From Thioalkalivibrio paradoxus (GTDB lineage Bacteria > Pseudomonadota > Gammaproteobacteria > Ectothiorhodospirales > Ectothiorhodospiraceae), in assembly GCA_011390565.1 (NCBI GenBank), contig JAABSC010000002.1:1-64000 (forward strand): a stretch of 64,000 nt of DNA, in the 5' to 3' direction. A program made the translations under genes and the position numbers. The notes under the pieces are model-generated. The model worked only from the letters and a program-made list of their open reading frames with translations, ran no database searches and was not told where the DNA came from. Below, piece by piece: positions 7,701 to 16,334 of this stretch; position 1 is the first letter of the stretch; the number at the start of each line of letters is the position of its first letter.

Positions 7701-9068
7701 CTAGAAGAGGTGGCTGTAGCGTTCGATCTCCCAGGCGGAGATGGTCTGGTGGTAGCTGGTCCATTCGGCGCGCTTGTATTTGATGAACTCGTCACGCAGG
7801 CCCTGGCCCAGGGCCTCGATCACGAAGGGGTCCGCCTCGAAGGCATCGATGGCCTCGGCGAGGCTCTTGGGCAGGAACTCGATGCCCCGCTCGGCGCGCT
7901 CGGCGTCGGTGAGTTCATAGAGGTTGTCTTCTTGCGGCTTGCCGGGATCGAGGCCCTCACGGATGCCCTCCAGCCCGGCGGCCAGGGCCAGCGTGGCGGC
8001 CAGATAGGGATTGACCGCGCCGTCGGCGTTGCGCGACTCGCAGCGTCCGCCGCCCATGGGCACGCGCACGGAGTTGGTGCGGTTGTTGGAGCCGAAGGAG
8101 TTGAACACCGGCGCCCAGGTGAAGTAGGGCATATCGCCCTGGCGTACCAGGCGCTTGTAGCTGTTGACTGTCGGTGCGAAAGCGGCGCACAGGGCCTTGC
8201 CGTGCCGGATGATTCCGGCGATGAACTGATAGCCCGTCTCGGTGAGTCCCAGGCCGCGGGGGTCCTCGCTGGGATCGCACTCGAATACGTTGGCCCCGGT
8301 TTCCAGATCGTAAAGAGACATGTTGAAGTGAGCGCCGTTTCCGGTCTTGTCGGCGAACGGCTTGGGCATGAAGGTGGCGATCAGGCCCTCCTGCCGCGCG
8401 TATTCCTTGGCCATGAGGCGCAGGAAGGTGAAGCGGTCGCAGCTGGTGAGCGCATCGGCGTAGCGGAAGTCGAATTCGAACTGGCCATTGGCGTCTTCGT
8501 GGTCGAAGGAATACAGATCCCAGCCCAGGGCGTTGATCGTGGTCGCCATCTTGTCGAGCCAGGTGAACTGGTCCAGAAAGGCGCGGGCGTCGTAGCAGGG
8601 CTTGACCAGCCGGTCGTCGGGGTTGGGGACCTCCAGCCGGCCGTCCTCGGTCTGGCGCAGCACGAACACCTCGGCCTCTATCCCCAGGTTGAAGCCGAAG
8701 CCCATTTCATTGGCCTGGGCGATCATGTTCTTGAGCGCCACACGGGTGCTGAAGGGATAGGGCTTGCCGTGGAAAGTATTGTCGGCGGGTATCCAGGCCA
8801 CCTCCGGCTGCCAGGGCAGCTGGATGATGTGGTCAAGGTCCGGCACCGAGGCGATCTCGTCCTCGTTGGGCGCCTGGCCCAGGCCGTCGAGCGCATAGCC
8901 GGTGTAGAGTTCGGAGCCGTGGGCCATGTGGGGCAGATGATCGATGGGCACCACCTTGCCCTTGGGCACACCGTGGATATCCACATAGGCACCCAGGCAG
9001 TACTTCACGCCCTGGGTACGCAGGTGATCCTGGATCTGGCGAATCTCGTCGGGGCTCTTGGCCTTCAT
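7701..9068 (-). CDS. glnT: Type III glutamine synthetase-like ligase (GlnT family)
   Basis: A 455-residue protein of the glutamine synthetase fold, which joins ammonia or an amine to glutamate using ATP. It matches the GlnT (type III) branch: N-terminal beta-grasp with [19 protein letters not shown], then [36 protein letters not shown] and the C-terminal [12 protein letters not shown] and [15 protein letters not shown]. The regulatory adenylylation tyrosine segment of GlnA-I is not evident. Its ATG is 1 nt after the creatininase stop codon, so the two are tightly coupled. In this operon it could capture ammonia or an amine released by the creatininase-like enzyme; the true amine substrate is unknown. 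Confidence 0.9.
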   Translation of the reverse strand: MKAKSPDEIRQIQDHLRTQGVKYCLGAYVDIHGVPKGKVVPIDHLPHMAHGSELYTGYALDGLGQAPNEDEIASVPDLDHIIQLPWQPEVAWIPADNTFHGKPYPFSTRVALKNMIAQANEMGFGFNLGIEAEVFVLRQTEDGRLEVPNPDDRLVKPCYDARAFLDQFTWLDKMATTINALGWDLYSFDHEDANGQFEFDFRYADALTSCDRFTFLRLMAKEYARQEGLIATFMPKPFADKTGNGAHFNMSLYDLETGANVFECDPSEDPRGLGLTETGYQFIAGIIRHGKALCAAFAPTVNSYKRLVRQGDMPYFTWAPVFNSFGSNNRTNSVRVPMGGGRCESRNADGAVNPYLAATLALAAGLEGIREGLDPGKPQEDNLYELTDAERAERGIEFLPKSLAEAIDAFEADPFVIEALGQGLRDEFIKYKRAEWTSYHQTISAWEIERYSHLF

Positions 9069-9069
9069 G

Positions 9070-9855
9070 TCAGGGTTTCCCGTGTGCGGGGTGGCAGGAT
9101 TGGAAATAGGAATGGGGCAGGGGCGGGGTCTCCGCCATGCCCTTGCGCACCAGGGCGGCAAGGTCCTCCACCATCCAGGTATACAGGCGCTCGCCCTGTT
9201 CCCGGGTGGCGCGACTCGGGTGCCCGGTGACGCCATTGGCGCTGGTGCGGTTCACCGGGTGGGCGAACACGCAGTCTCCGGTACGATCGGGATCGTCGGC
9301 ATCCTGGATGCGATCGAAGCGCAGCATGTGCGGCGCGAGCGCCATCATCAGCGCGGTCTCTGCGGCATTGGCGTGCCAGTCGATGCCGTCTTCGCTGTGC
9401 GCAGTGCTCACCCGCTCGCTGACGTCCATGGTGTTGATCAGGGCGACCATCAGGTCATCGTGCTGGGCGCGCAGCATCTCGAGCGCGCAGCGCAGGGGCG
9501 CCTCGTTGGTGACATGGCCGTTGATCAGGAACAGGCGCCGGAAGCCCGAGGCATGGACCCAGTCGCCGATGTCCTTGACCACGTCGATGAGGGTCTTTGG
9601 CTGCAGCGCGATGGTGCCGGGCCAGCGTTTCGAATGACCGATGGAGCAGCCGAAGGGCAGGGCGGGCAGCAGCGCGGCGCCGGTGGTCTCGGCCACATCG
9701 CGGCACAGGCGCGCGGCGATTTCCGCGTCCATGCCGCAGCCCAGGTGCGGCCCGTGCTGTTCGGTGGCGCCTACCGGCAGGATGACCGTGTCCATGCCGT
9801 CGGCGACCAGCGCGCCGATCTCTTCCCAGGTCATGGTGTACCAGTTCTTGAGCAT
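9070..9855 (-). CDS. Creatininase-family amidohydrolase
   Basis: A 261-residue member of the creatininase superfamily, metal-dependent hydrolases of cyclic amides and related C-N bonds. The metal-binding phrase [19 protein letters not shown] is intact near residues 28-47, and [12 protein letters not shown] and [15 protein letters not shown] supply further conserved residues. The family also includes enzymes acting on other amides, so creatinine is not implied. The start overlaps the ATPase stop (TGATG) and the stop is 1 nt before glnT, placing it between uptake and nitrogen assimilation in the operon. Confidence 0.88.
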   Translation of the reverse strand: MLKNWYTMTWEEIGALVADGMDTVILPVGATEQHGPHLGCGMDAEIAARLCRDVAETTGAALLPALPFGCSIGHSKRWPGTIALQPKTLIDVVKDIGDWVHASGFRRLFLINGHVTNEAPLRCALEMLRAQHDDLMVALINTMDVSERVSTAHSEDGIDWHANAAETALMMALAPHMLRFDRIQDADDPDRTGDCVFAHPVNRTSANGVTGHPSRATREQGERLYTWMVEDLAALVRKGMAETPPLPHSYFQSCHPAHGKP

Positions 9856-10775
9856 CAGAATACGGACTCCACCTTGGCGTTGACGGGGACCATGCGCACC
9901 ATGTTGAGGCGGTCCCCGTTGATCCCCTCTTCGGTTTCTTCGCCTGGCGGATGGATGAGTTCCTCCAGCCGGCGCTTGGTGGCCAGGAACTCGGGGCTCA
10001 GGAACTGGGACGCGTTGCGTGGCTGGGGCACGGGCACCTCGATCAGTTCCTGCACCTCGCCGGGGTGGGCCTTGAGCACCAGGATGCGGTCGGCCAGGAA
10101 GATGGCCTCTTCGAGATCATGGGTGATGAACACGATGGTGACGTCGATGTTCTTCCAGATTTCCAGCAGGTAGCCCTGCATCTTCGCCCGGGTCTGGGCG
10201 TCCAGGGCGCCGAAGGGTTCGTCCATGAGCAGGATGCGCGGCTGGTTGGCCAGGGCCCGGGCGATGGCCACCCGCTGCTTCATGCCGCCGGAGAGCTGGT
10301 GCGGGTAGCTGTTCGCGAACTTGGTCAGCCCCACCAGATCGATCCATTGCATGGCCTCTTCCTCGGCGGTGGTGCGGCCGCGGCCGGCCAGTTCAAGGCC
10401 GAACATCACGTTCTTCTTCACTGTGCGCCAGGGAAACAGGGTGTAGCCCTGGAATACCATGCCGCGATCCGGACCCGGACCGTGCACCGGCCTGCCGTCC
10501 AGCAGCACCTCGCCGCTGGTGTAGTCCTCCAGGCCCGCCAGCGTCCGCACCAGGGTGGACTTGCCACAGCCGGATGGGCCGATGACGCAGACGAATTCGC
10601 GTTGGTGTGTGCAGAAGTTGATGTCTTCCAGTGCCGTGACCGGCCCCTGGGCCGTGTCAAAGGTCTTGGTCAGACCCTTGACTTCCAGGATCACCGGCCG
10701 TTCCTTCAGGCGCCTGAAGCGGTCGGCCACTTCCGGTGACTGGTCACGGTAACTGGGCAGATCCAGATAGGTCAT
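9855..10775 (-). CDS. ABC transporter ATPase, nitrate/taurine (NrtD/TauB) type
   Basis: A 306-residue ATP-binding subunit. It has Walker A (GPSGCGKST), Q-loop (FQGYTLFPW), signature (LSGGMKQR), Walker B ([12 protein letters not shown]) and the switch histidine (FITHDLEEA). A ~28-residue N-terminal extension precedes the domain, and the last ~60 residues form a C-terminal tail beyond the usual domain. The sequence type is that of the nitrate/sulfonate/bicarbonate importers. It lies 16 nt downstream of the permease and overlaps the creatininase start by one base. Confidence 0.93.
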   Translation of the reverse strand: MTYLDLPSYRDQSPEVADRFRRLKERPVILEVKGLTKTFDTAQGPVTALEDINFCTHQREFVCVIGPSGCGKSTLVRTLAGLEDYTSGEVLLDGRPVHGPGPDRGMVFQGYTLFPWRTVKKNVMFGLELAGRGRTTAEEEAMQWIDLVGLTKFANSYPHQLSGGMKQRVAIARALANQPRILLMDEPFGALDAQTRAKMQGYLLEIWKNIDVTIVFITHDLEEAIFLADRILVLKAHPGEVQELIEVPVPQPRNASQFLSPEFLATKRRLEELIHPPGEETEEGINGDRLNMVRMVPVNAKVESVF

Positions 10776-10791
10776 GGGGCTCTCCGGAGCG

Positions 10792-11751
10792 TCAGGCGCG
10801 GGCGGCGCGCTGCCAGGGGAACAGACGTCGGCCCAGCCAGGCCAGGATGAGGTCGGTGGTCAGGCCGATGATCCCGATGATCAGGATGGCGGCGAATACG
10901 TTGTCGAAGTTCTTGTATCGGGCCTGCTGGGTGATGAACCAGGTGATGCCGGAACTGGCGCCGATCATCTCGGCGACGATCAGGTAGGTCCACGCCCAGC
11001 CCAGCAGGATGCGCATGTCCCGGTACAGGTCGCTGGCGATGCCGGGAATGACCACCTTGAACAGCAGCCCGCCATTGCGGGCGCCCAGGGTCATGGCCGC
11101 TTCCAGCAGGGACGGGTCCAGCTTGCGGGTGGTGTTGGCCACCACCAGAACCTGCTGGAAGAAGGTGCCGATGAAGATGATGGCGATCTTGGGTGCGTCG
11201 TGGATGCCCAGGATGGCTACGGCCAGCGCGCCGAAGGCCGGCGCCGGCAGGTAGCGAAAGAATTCGACGAAGGGTTCTGTCAGGCGTGACACCGCAACAT
11301 AGGTGCCGGCCAGAATGCCCAGGGGTACGCCGATCAGGGACGAAAGGAAGAACCCCCAGAAGATGACCTGGATACTGTTGGCGAGGCTCTCATGGAGCCA
11401 ATTCTCGTTGCGCCGCTGGGGTTCGGTGGAGAAGGCTGTGTACAGGGCCCTCGCCACTTCGTGGGGCGCGGGCAGGTAGACCGGGTTGGTGCGGGTTCCG
11501 GTGGGAAGTTCGCGGCCCTCGGCGCGCAGGGTCTCCAGTTCCTGTTCGAAGATGCTGCGATCCACCAGCATGCCGGTGCGGAAATAATCCACCTCACCGG
11601 GTTCGATGATCTCCACCTGGGGGTGCCAGATGAAGGGGACATAACTGACGAGAGACCAGACCAGCAGGGGAAAAACGAAACTCATGACGGCGAGGAAGGT
11701 GCGTCGTCGTGACGACAGTTCCTTGCGCACCGCAAACCAGGGCTTGTTCAT
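10792..11751 (-). CDS. ABC transporter permease, nitrate/taurine (TauC/SsuC) type
   Basis: A 319-residue permease. The first membrane segment (residues ~17-42) is followed by an unusual ~70-residue hydrophilic stretch, probably periplasmic, before the five-helix permease core. The EAA-type loop that contacts the ATPase is recognisable near [23 protein letters not shown] at 11751 (MNKPWF) is preferred over an upstream codon because a GGAGAAG box precedes it. It sits between the binding-protein gene and the ATPase gene on the same transcript. Confidence 0.9.
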   Translation of the reverse strand: MNKPWFAVRKELSSRRRTFLAVMSFVFPLLVWSLVSYVPFIWHPQVEIIEPGEVDYFRTGMLVDRSIFEQELETLRAEGRELPTGTRTNPVYLPAPHEVARALYTAFSTEPQRRNENWLHESLANSIQVIFWGFFLSSLIGVPLGILAGTYVAVSRLTEPFVEFFRYLPAPAFGALAVAILGIHDAPKIAIIFIGTFFQQVLVVANTTRKLDPSLLEAAMTLGARNGGLLFKVVIPGIASDLYRDMRILLGWAWTYLIVAEMIGASSGITWFITQQARYKNFDNVFAAILIIGIIGLTTDLILAWLGRRLFPWQRAARA

Positions 11752-11793
11752 GGGTTGCGCTTCTCCGCCTGCCGGACCTGGGTGCACCGATCC

Positions 11794-12774
11794 TTACAGC
11801 GCGCCGGTGATGCTGGCGTCGATGTAGTCGTCGACGGGCTGCGGATCCGTGTACACGTCGTTGGCGACATTGAAATCGTCGGCAATCTTCGAGGAGCCGT
11901 ACAGGGAGCTGAAGCCGTCCCCCTTGTTGAAGAATTCCATGGCCTCTTCGCGGGTCAGGATCTTCGTGCCCTCGATGAATGCCTCGTAGTCGGCGGGCGG
12001 GATACCCACGCGGGAAGCCATGATGCTCACTGCTTCGGCGCGCGTGGCCGGATCCTGGATGTAGTCGACGACGCGGTACCAGACCCGGGCCACCTTGATC
12101 CAGGCTTCACGGTTGGCGGACAGGCTGGTCGGGGAGACTGCCAGCACGTCGTAGATCAGGCCGGGTTCGTCGGCGCTGGAGTAGATGGCGGTGGAACCTG
12201 GCACCAGATTGAGCGCCTGGCCCGAACTGGGCTGCCAGGCGACGATGGCGTCGACGTTACCCGAGGCCAGCACCTGCGGCGTTTCGTTGGTGGGCACGTT
12301 GACCAGCTCGACGTCGGACTCGCTCATGCCGTTCTTCTCCAATGCATTGAGCAGGAGCAGGTGGGAGACGAAGCCGATTTCCACGCCGATCGTTTTGCCC
12401 TTGAGATCGGCCACGGAGTCGATGCCGCGCTGGGCGATGATCATGTCGTTGCCGTTGGAGTAGTCGTTGATGATGATCATTACATTGCGTGCGCCGGTCG
12501 CACCGGTGACCAGGGCGTCGCCGTTGGTCATGGCCACGGCATCCAGCTGGCCGGCGGCGAAGGCGTCCATCGAGGCGACGTAGTCGAACCACTCGAACTG
12601 CACGTCGACGCCTTCTTCCTCGAACCATTCGTTCTCGATGGCCACTTCCCAGGCCACCCAGCCGGGCCAGTCGCTGTAGCCGATCTTCAGGGGTTCGGAC
12701 AGGGCCGGGGCGGACATGCCCAGCATGGCGATGCCCGCAAGGGCACCGAAGAGTTGCTTGAGGGGTTTGTGCAT
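11794..12774 (-). CDS. ABC transporter substrate-binding protein, NrtA/TauA-like
   Basis: A 326-residue periplasmic binding protein. A Sec signal peptide ([20 protein letters not shown]... with cleavage likely after ALS, residue ~26) precedes a mature protein beginning [13 protein letters not shown]. The phrases [20 protein letters not shown] and [15 protein letters not shown] match the nitrate/taurine family. The ligand cannot be read from sequence. It is the first gene of the operon: GGAGG lies 7 nt before the ATG, and the sigma-54 promoter and operator lie just upstream. Confidence 0.93.
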   Translation of the reverse strand: MHKPLKQLFGALAGIAMLGMSAPALSEPLKIGYSDWPGWVAWEVAIENEWFEEEGVDVQFEWFDYVASMDAFAAGQLDAVAMTNGDALVTGATGARNVMIIINDYSNGNDMIIAQRGIDSVADLKGKTIGVEIGFVSHLLLLNALEKNGMSESDVELVNVPTNETPQVLASGNVDAIVAWQPSSGQALNLVPGSTAIYSSADEPGLIYDVLAVSPTSLSANREAWIKVARVWYRVVDYIQDPATRAEAVSIMASRVGIPPADYEAFIEGTKILTREEAMEFFNKGDGFSSLYGSSKIADDFNVANDVYTDPQPVDDYIDASITGAL

Positions 12775-12790
12775 CGTGCTGCCTCCAGGA

Positions 12791-12818
12791 GTATTACCGT
12801 GGGTTGATTTGGTAATAC
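12791..12818 (-). promoter_or_regulatory. 28-bp inverted repeat, candidate operator for the NikR-like regulator
   Basis: GTATTACC and GGTAATAC form a perfect 8-bp inverted repeat separated by 12 nt. Written as six-base half-sites it is GTATTA-N16-TAATAC, the same 28-bp geometry as the E. coli NikR operator GTATGA-N16-TCATAC and one base different per half-site. It spans about -4 to +24 of the predicted sigma-54 transcript, so an occupied site would block initiation or escape. The operon encodes a NikR-like protein, supporting autoregulation. Binding is inferred. Confidence 0.7.
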
Positions 12819-12824
12819 GACAGT

Positions 12825-12840
12825 AGCAACGCCTGTGCCA
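12825..12840 (-). promoter_or_regulatory. Sigma-54 (RpoN) promoter of the ABC-creatininase-glnT operon
   Basis: The minus strand reads TGGCACAGGCGTTGCT, matching the RpoN consensus TGGCAC-N5-TTGCW with the required GG-N10-GC spacing. The predicted start is near 12814, giving a ~40-nt leader before the ATG at 12774. RpoN control implies an enhancer-binding activator, probably NtrC given the nitrogen-related genes. An A8 tract lies ~30 bp upstream, and I did not find a clean NtrC dyad. Confidence 0.75.
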
Positions 12841-13078
12841 TCATTCGTGCCGCTTGCCAAGCGCCTGTTTTTTTTGGTGCTTGTGGCGGATAGGGACACG
12901 AAGTAGCGAAGGTGTTCGCCCTCAAGTAGTGCGTGTGCGGACGGTTTGTTCCTGTTTGGGGCGGTGCGTTGTGCGTTCAAGACGGGTTGGCCACCGAGGG
13001 CACAGGGGACGCAGGAGAAAGGTCAGATGAGGCTCGCTGTCCCGGCGTACAAACGCAACCGCTCCTCCGCGATCCGGC
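12841..13078. other. Upstream region of the sigma-54 operon
   Basis: A ~240-bp spacer between the ATP-grasp gene stop and the sigma-54 promoter, long enough to hold activator sites. It includes an A8/T8 tract at about 12867-12876 that could bend DNA. No coding region is recognised. Confidence 0.4.
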
Positions 13079-13918
13079 CTACAGACGCTTTCCGGTCAAG
13101 CGGTGGTAGATGCTGAAGCCGGCATCGCGGCTGCGGGTGCGGAGGATGGCGGCGCGGCCCGGGGTGGACGGGTCGGGCTGAAGATCGACGCCGGCGTCGG
13201 CGGCGGCCTTCCGGTTGGTCTCGCTCAGGTCCGCATCGCCGAACACCGAGATGATGAATCCACCGGTCACGGGCCGGGGCGGGGTCCAGGGTTCCCCGTC
13301 GCACAGCGCCACCCAGGCCGGGATGAAGTCAGGGCCGTAGAAATCGAAGAATCCGTTGGAGCCGCGCAGGTGGGCCTCGATCGGCTGCCCGCCGATCAGT
13401 TCGATGTTGCAGATACCGCTGTACCCGGCCAGGTTTCGATGCACCCATTCGGCGATCCACGGCTCCCGTTCCGATAGATCGACCCCGATCTCCCAGTAGA
13501 TCGGCCGCGCGGCGTCCTTCTCGTCCGAGCCCCGGGTGTGGGCGAACCAGCGGACCTCGCCGTCTTCCACCAGGCAATCGGTACTGGTGTGCGCGCCTTC
13601 CAGGTTTTGGCACCAGAAGCTGCCGGGTTCCGCCGGCACTTCTTCGGCGGCCATTGCCCGTGCGTCCAGCCCCATGCCGGCCAGGTTGGTGATCGGCTTC
13701 ACGAACACCGTGTCCTCGGGCGCGACGCCGCAATCCATCGGTGCGACGCCGCAGGGGGCGGCGGTCAGGCCGGCTTCCAGAGCCAGGCGCAGCTTGTCGT
13801 ACACGTGGCGATGTTCCGGGTTCAGGCGCCAGGCCGCACTGTCCGAGACTGCCACCTCGCGGCGCGGTTCCGGCCGGAAGAGGTGCGCGCGTTCAGGCAA
13901 CACGCCGACGAAAGGCAT
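13079..13918 (-). CDS. ATP-grasp-like protein next to a molybdoenzyme
   Basis: A 279-residue protein of unknown function with features of an ATP-grasp fold: VFVKPITNLAGMGLDAR resembles the glycine-rich ATP-binding loop with its lysine, followed by TDCLVEDGEVRWFAHTRG, then SGICNIELIGGQPIEAHLRG, which resembles the acidic metal-binding end of the domain. No signal peptide is seen, so it is probably cytoplasmic. Its ATG is 3 nt after the molybdoenzyme stop, preceded by TAGGAC, so the two are co-translated. It may modify the enzyme's substrate, cofactor or product. The fold call is from motif reading. Confidence 0.6.
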   Translation of the reverse strand: MPFVGVLPERAHLFRPEPRREVAVSDSAAWRLNPEHRHVYDKLRLALEAGLTAAPCGVAPMDCGVAPEDTVFVKPITNLAGMGLDARAMAAEEVPAEPGSFWCQNLEGAHTSTDCLVEDGEVRWFAHTRGSDEKDAARPIYWEIGVDLSEREPWIAEWVHRNLAGYSGICNIELIGGQPIEAHLRGSNGFFDFYGPDFIPAWVALCDGEPWTPPRPVTGGFIISVFGDADLSETNRKAAADAGVDLQPDPSTPGRAAILRTRSRDAGFSIYHRLTGKRL

Positions 13919-13921
13919 GTC

Positions 13922-16033
13922 CTACCCCGCCTCCGGCAGGCGCTGTTCGTGTCCCGCGCGCAGGAACGAGACCTCGCACAGCAGCGACTTGAACGCCGGG
14001 AAACCGCTGATCGGGTCCAGCGAGCGATCGTCGGTCAGCTCGTTGACGTTGGCATCGTTCCAACCGTGCTGACAATGGGCCACGCCCGGCTTGATGCGGT
14101 CGGTCACCCGGGCGACGAAGGCGACCCGCCCGCGTGGCGAGCGCACCTCCACCGTATCACCGTCCGCAATGCCGCGGTCCGCCGCGTCGTCGGGATGCAG
14201 CTCCACCAGGGGTTGCGGCATGGCCCGTCGCATGCGCTCCAGGTACTGGTGCTGCGAATGCGTCGCGTGTTTGTGCCGCGCGCCGCTGGTCAGTACCAGC
14301 GGGTAGTCGCGGGCCAGTTCTGGTGTGGACACCGGGCTTTCGGCAGGTTCGCGCCACACGGGCAGGCCGTCGTGCCCGGCCGCGCGCAGTTCGGCGGCGT
14401 CAAACTCCACCTTGCCGCTCACCGTGCGAAAGCCATGCAGACGGTAGAGCCGCTCGCCGTCGTCGAGGCCGTTTTCGAGCATCTCGTCCAGTGCCTTCGC
14501 GAACACGATGGCCCCATCCGGGTCGTTGTACACCTGGTTGCGGATGATTTCGGGGATGCCTTCGGCAGCCTCGGCCCAGCTGGCTTCCAGATCTCCGTGC
14601 CAGAACTGCTCCGCCATGCCCAGGCGCACACCCAGTTCGAGAAAGATCTCGGCATCGGCACGCGCCTCGCCGCGCGGCGACACGGCCCGGTGGCGGTAGC
14701 GCAGTTCTCCGCGGAAGTTGCAGCCGGGATAAGCGATCAGTGCCGGGCGTTCGAGGCTGGTGGCAGCGGGCAGCACGATGTCTGCCATGCGCGTCGCCGG
14801 GTTGTGAAAGAAATCCGACGCGACGAAGAAATCCAGCGCAGCCAGCGCCTGTTCCATGCGCTTCGAATTTGGCCACATGGCGGTGTTGATGCCCATTGCC
14901 AGCAGTGCGCGCACCGGTTGCGGCCGGCCTTCCAGGATCGCGTCCGGCAGCAGCATGCTCTGCGCGGCCGGCCAGTGGTGCGTCCATACCGGGAAGGTCT
15001 CCTCGCCGATGCGTGGCGGGAGGTTCTGCTTGCAGTGGTCGAACAGGTCGAGGGGTTTTGGCGTGATCTTGTCGTTGAAGAAGCGATTGCCGCCCTCGCG
15101 ATCGATGTTGCCGGTGACCGCCGCCAGCAGAATCACCGCGCGGTGATTCTGAAAGCCGTTGCTGTGCTGCACGGTGGCCGTGGGCGACAGCATGATCTGG
15201 GCCGGCGCATGGGTCGCGTACAGTTCGGTGGCACGGCGCAGGTCGGCGGCGTCGATGCCACAGATCTCCGCCACGCGCTCCGGTGGGAATTCGGCCACGT
15301 ATTCGCGAAAGGCCGGCACCCCGCTGGCCCACTCATCGAGGAAGGCCTGGTCCTGCCAGCCATGCTCGAAGATGAGGTGGTGCATGCCCAGCGCCAGTGC
15401 GCCGTCGGTGCCCGGCCGAATCTGCAAATGGACGTCGGCTTGTGCCGCCAGCCGGGTCACGCGCGGGTCGACGACCACGGTCGCGCAGCCGGGGCGGGCC
15501 GCCGCCAGAGGGTGCTGGTGAAACGGCGGGATGGAACCGCGGGGATTGGTGGACCAGACCAGCAGGCAGCGCGTCGCATCCGAGGCCACGGTCGACGCTG
15601 TCTTGATTTTCGTCCCGAAAGTCACTTCCTCTGCCACCTTGGTGGACGAGAAACAGCAGCCGCTCTCGGTCAGGTAATTGGGCGAGCCGAAGGCATGGGC
15701 CAGACGCTGCAGCTGGGGGCGCGCCTCCTTGGTGTAGCCGGCGAAGAAGGCGGCCGCCGGGGCGCCGTGTTCGTCGCGGGTCTCAAGCAGGCGCTCGGCA
15801 ATCGTATCCAGTGCCTCGTCCCACGAAATGCGCTCGAACGCGCCGCTGCCGCGCGGACCGGTTCGGCGCAAGGGGTACAGCAACCGCTCGGGGTGGTTGC
15901 GGCGGTCGAGTTGCACGTAGCAGCGGGGGCATTCTGGGCCATCGATCTTCAGTGGCTCCCCGGAAGCATCCAGTGTCACGTCGATCGCACAGTTCGCGTC
16001 GCACTCGTAGCAGGTGCTTCTTACAGTCACCAT
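13922..16033 (-). CDS. Molybdo/tungsto-bis-MGD enzyme, acetylene-hydratase-like
   Basis: A 703-residue member of the DMSO-reductase superfamily. An N-terminal [4Fe-4S] motif has Cys8, Cys11, Cys15 and a fourth at Cys35 or Cys38. No twin-arginine signal is present, so it is cytoplasmic. Against Pelobacter acetylene hydratase as I recall it, CYECDANC aligns with CQSCDINC, putting Asp12 at catalytic Asp13. GCCFSS aligns with MCIGN, putting Cys127 at the metal ligand Cys141, with Phe128 at Ile142. No electron-transfer subunit gene is adjacent, as in acetylene hydratase. A different reaction is quite possible. ATG at 16033 is chosen because it directly precedes the cluster motif. Confidence 0.8.
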   Translation of the reverse strand: MVTVRSTCYECDANCAIDVTLDASGEPLKIDGPECPRCYVQLDRRNHPERLLYPLRRTGPRGSGAFERISWDEALDTIAERLLETRDEHGAPAAAFFAGYTKEARPQLQRLAHAFGSPNYLTESGCCFSSTKVAEEVTFGTKIKTASTVASDATRCLLVWSTNPRGSIPPFHQHPLAAARPGCATVVVDPRVTRLAAQADVHLQIRPGTDGALALGMHHLIFEHGWQDQAFLDEWASGVPAFREYVAEFPPERVAEICGIDAADLRRATELYATHAPAQIMLSPTATVQHSNGFQNHRAVILLAAVTGNIDREGGNRFFNDKITPKPLDLFDHCKQNLPPRIGEETFPVWTHHWPAAQSMLLPDAILEGRPQPVRALLAMGINTAMWPNSKRMEQALAALDFFVASDFFHNPATRMADIVLPAATSLERPALIAYPGCNFRGELRYRHRAVSPRGEARADAEIFLELGVRLGMAEQFWHGDLEASWAEAAEGIPEIIRNQVYNDPDGAIVFAKALDEMLENGLDDGERLYRLHGFRTVSGKVEFDAAELRAAGHDGLPVWREPAESPVSTPELARDYPLVLTSGARHKHATHSQHQYLERMRRAMPQPLVELHPDDAADRGIADGDTVEVRSPRGRVAFVARVTDRIKPGVAHCQHGWNDANVNELTDDRSLDPISGFPAFKSLLCEVSFLRAGHEQRLPEAG

Positions 16034-16204
16034 CGGATCGGCCTGCCTCGTGCTGGGTCTGCTTCCGGATTCTGCGCGGAAGTATGCGAACACCCGAGTC
16101 GCTTGCGTGAATTAACCGTCGGACATGAGGGAAACGGCCAGGGAAGGTGGTCACCGGCCACGAGGCGCACGAAGGACACCACCCGAACCGGGGACGATCA
16201 CGCT

Positions 16205-16334
16205 TCTTCGCGAACCCGGCGATCCATGCCTTCAGCGCACCCGGGTCGATCCGGTCCCGGAAGGCCACCGCGACGCCGATGGCGATGACGAGACCGGCCA
16301 GCAGGCCGATCCGCAGCCAGGGCCAGGATCTCAT
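16205..16334 (-). pseudogene. TVP38/TMEM64 family protein, N-terminal fragment
   Basis: The ATG at 16334 overlaps the stop of the sterol-desaturase-like gene (ATGA) and opens a frame reading MRSWPWLRIGLLAGLVIAIG, then AVAFRDRIDPGALKAWIAGF. This is the typical start of a TVP38/TMEM64 (VTT-domain) protein: one membrane helix and the pre-domain linker. After about residue 43 the homology stops and the frame continues into unrelated sequence; the ~150 bases before the molybdoenzyme gene have no other gene. A deletion appears to have removed the rest. An intact family member is at 36065-36760. Confidence 0.65.

Noticed and set aside
12775..13078. NtrC-like enhancer dyad (GCACC...GGCGC near the A8 tract)
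   Set aside because: Spacing and half-sites do not fit the NtrC consensus well enough to annotate. Only the sigma-54 promoter itself is convincing.
13538..16288. A 916-codon open frame on the plus strand
   Set aside because: It mirrors the ATP-grasp-like and molybdoenzyme genes, whose motifs are clear on the minus strand. Its translation is Arg/His/Val-rich with no domain.
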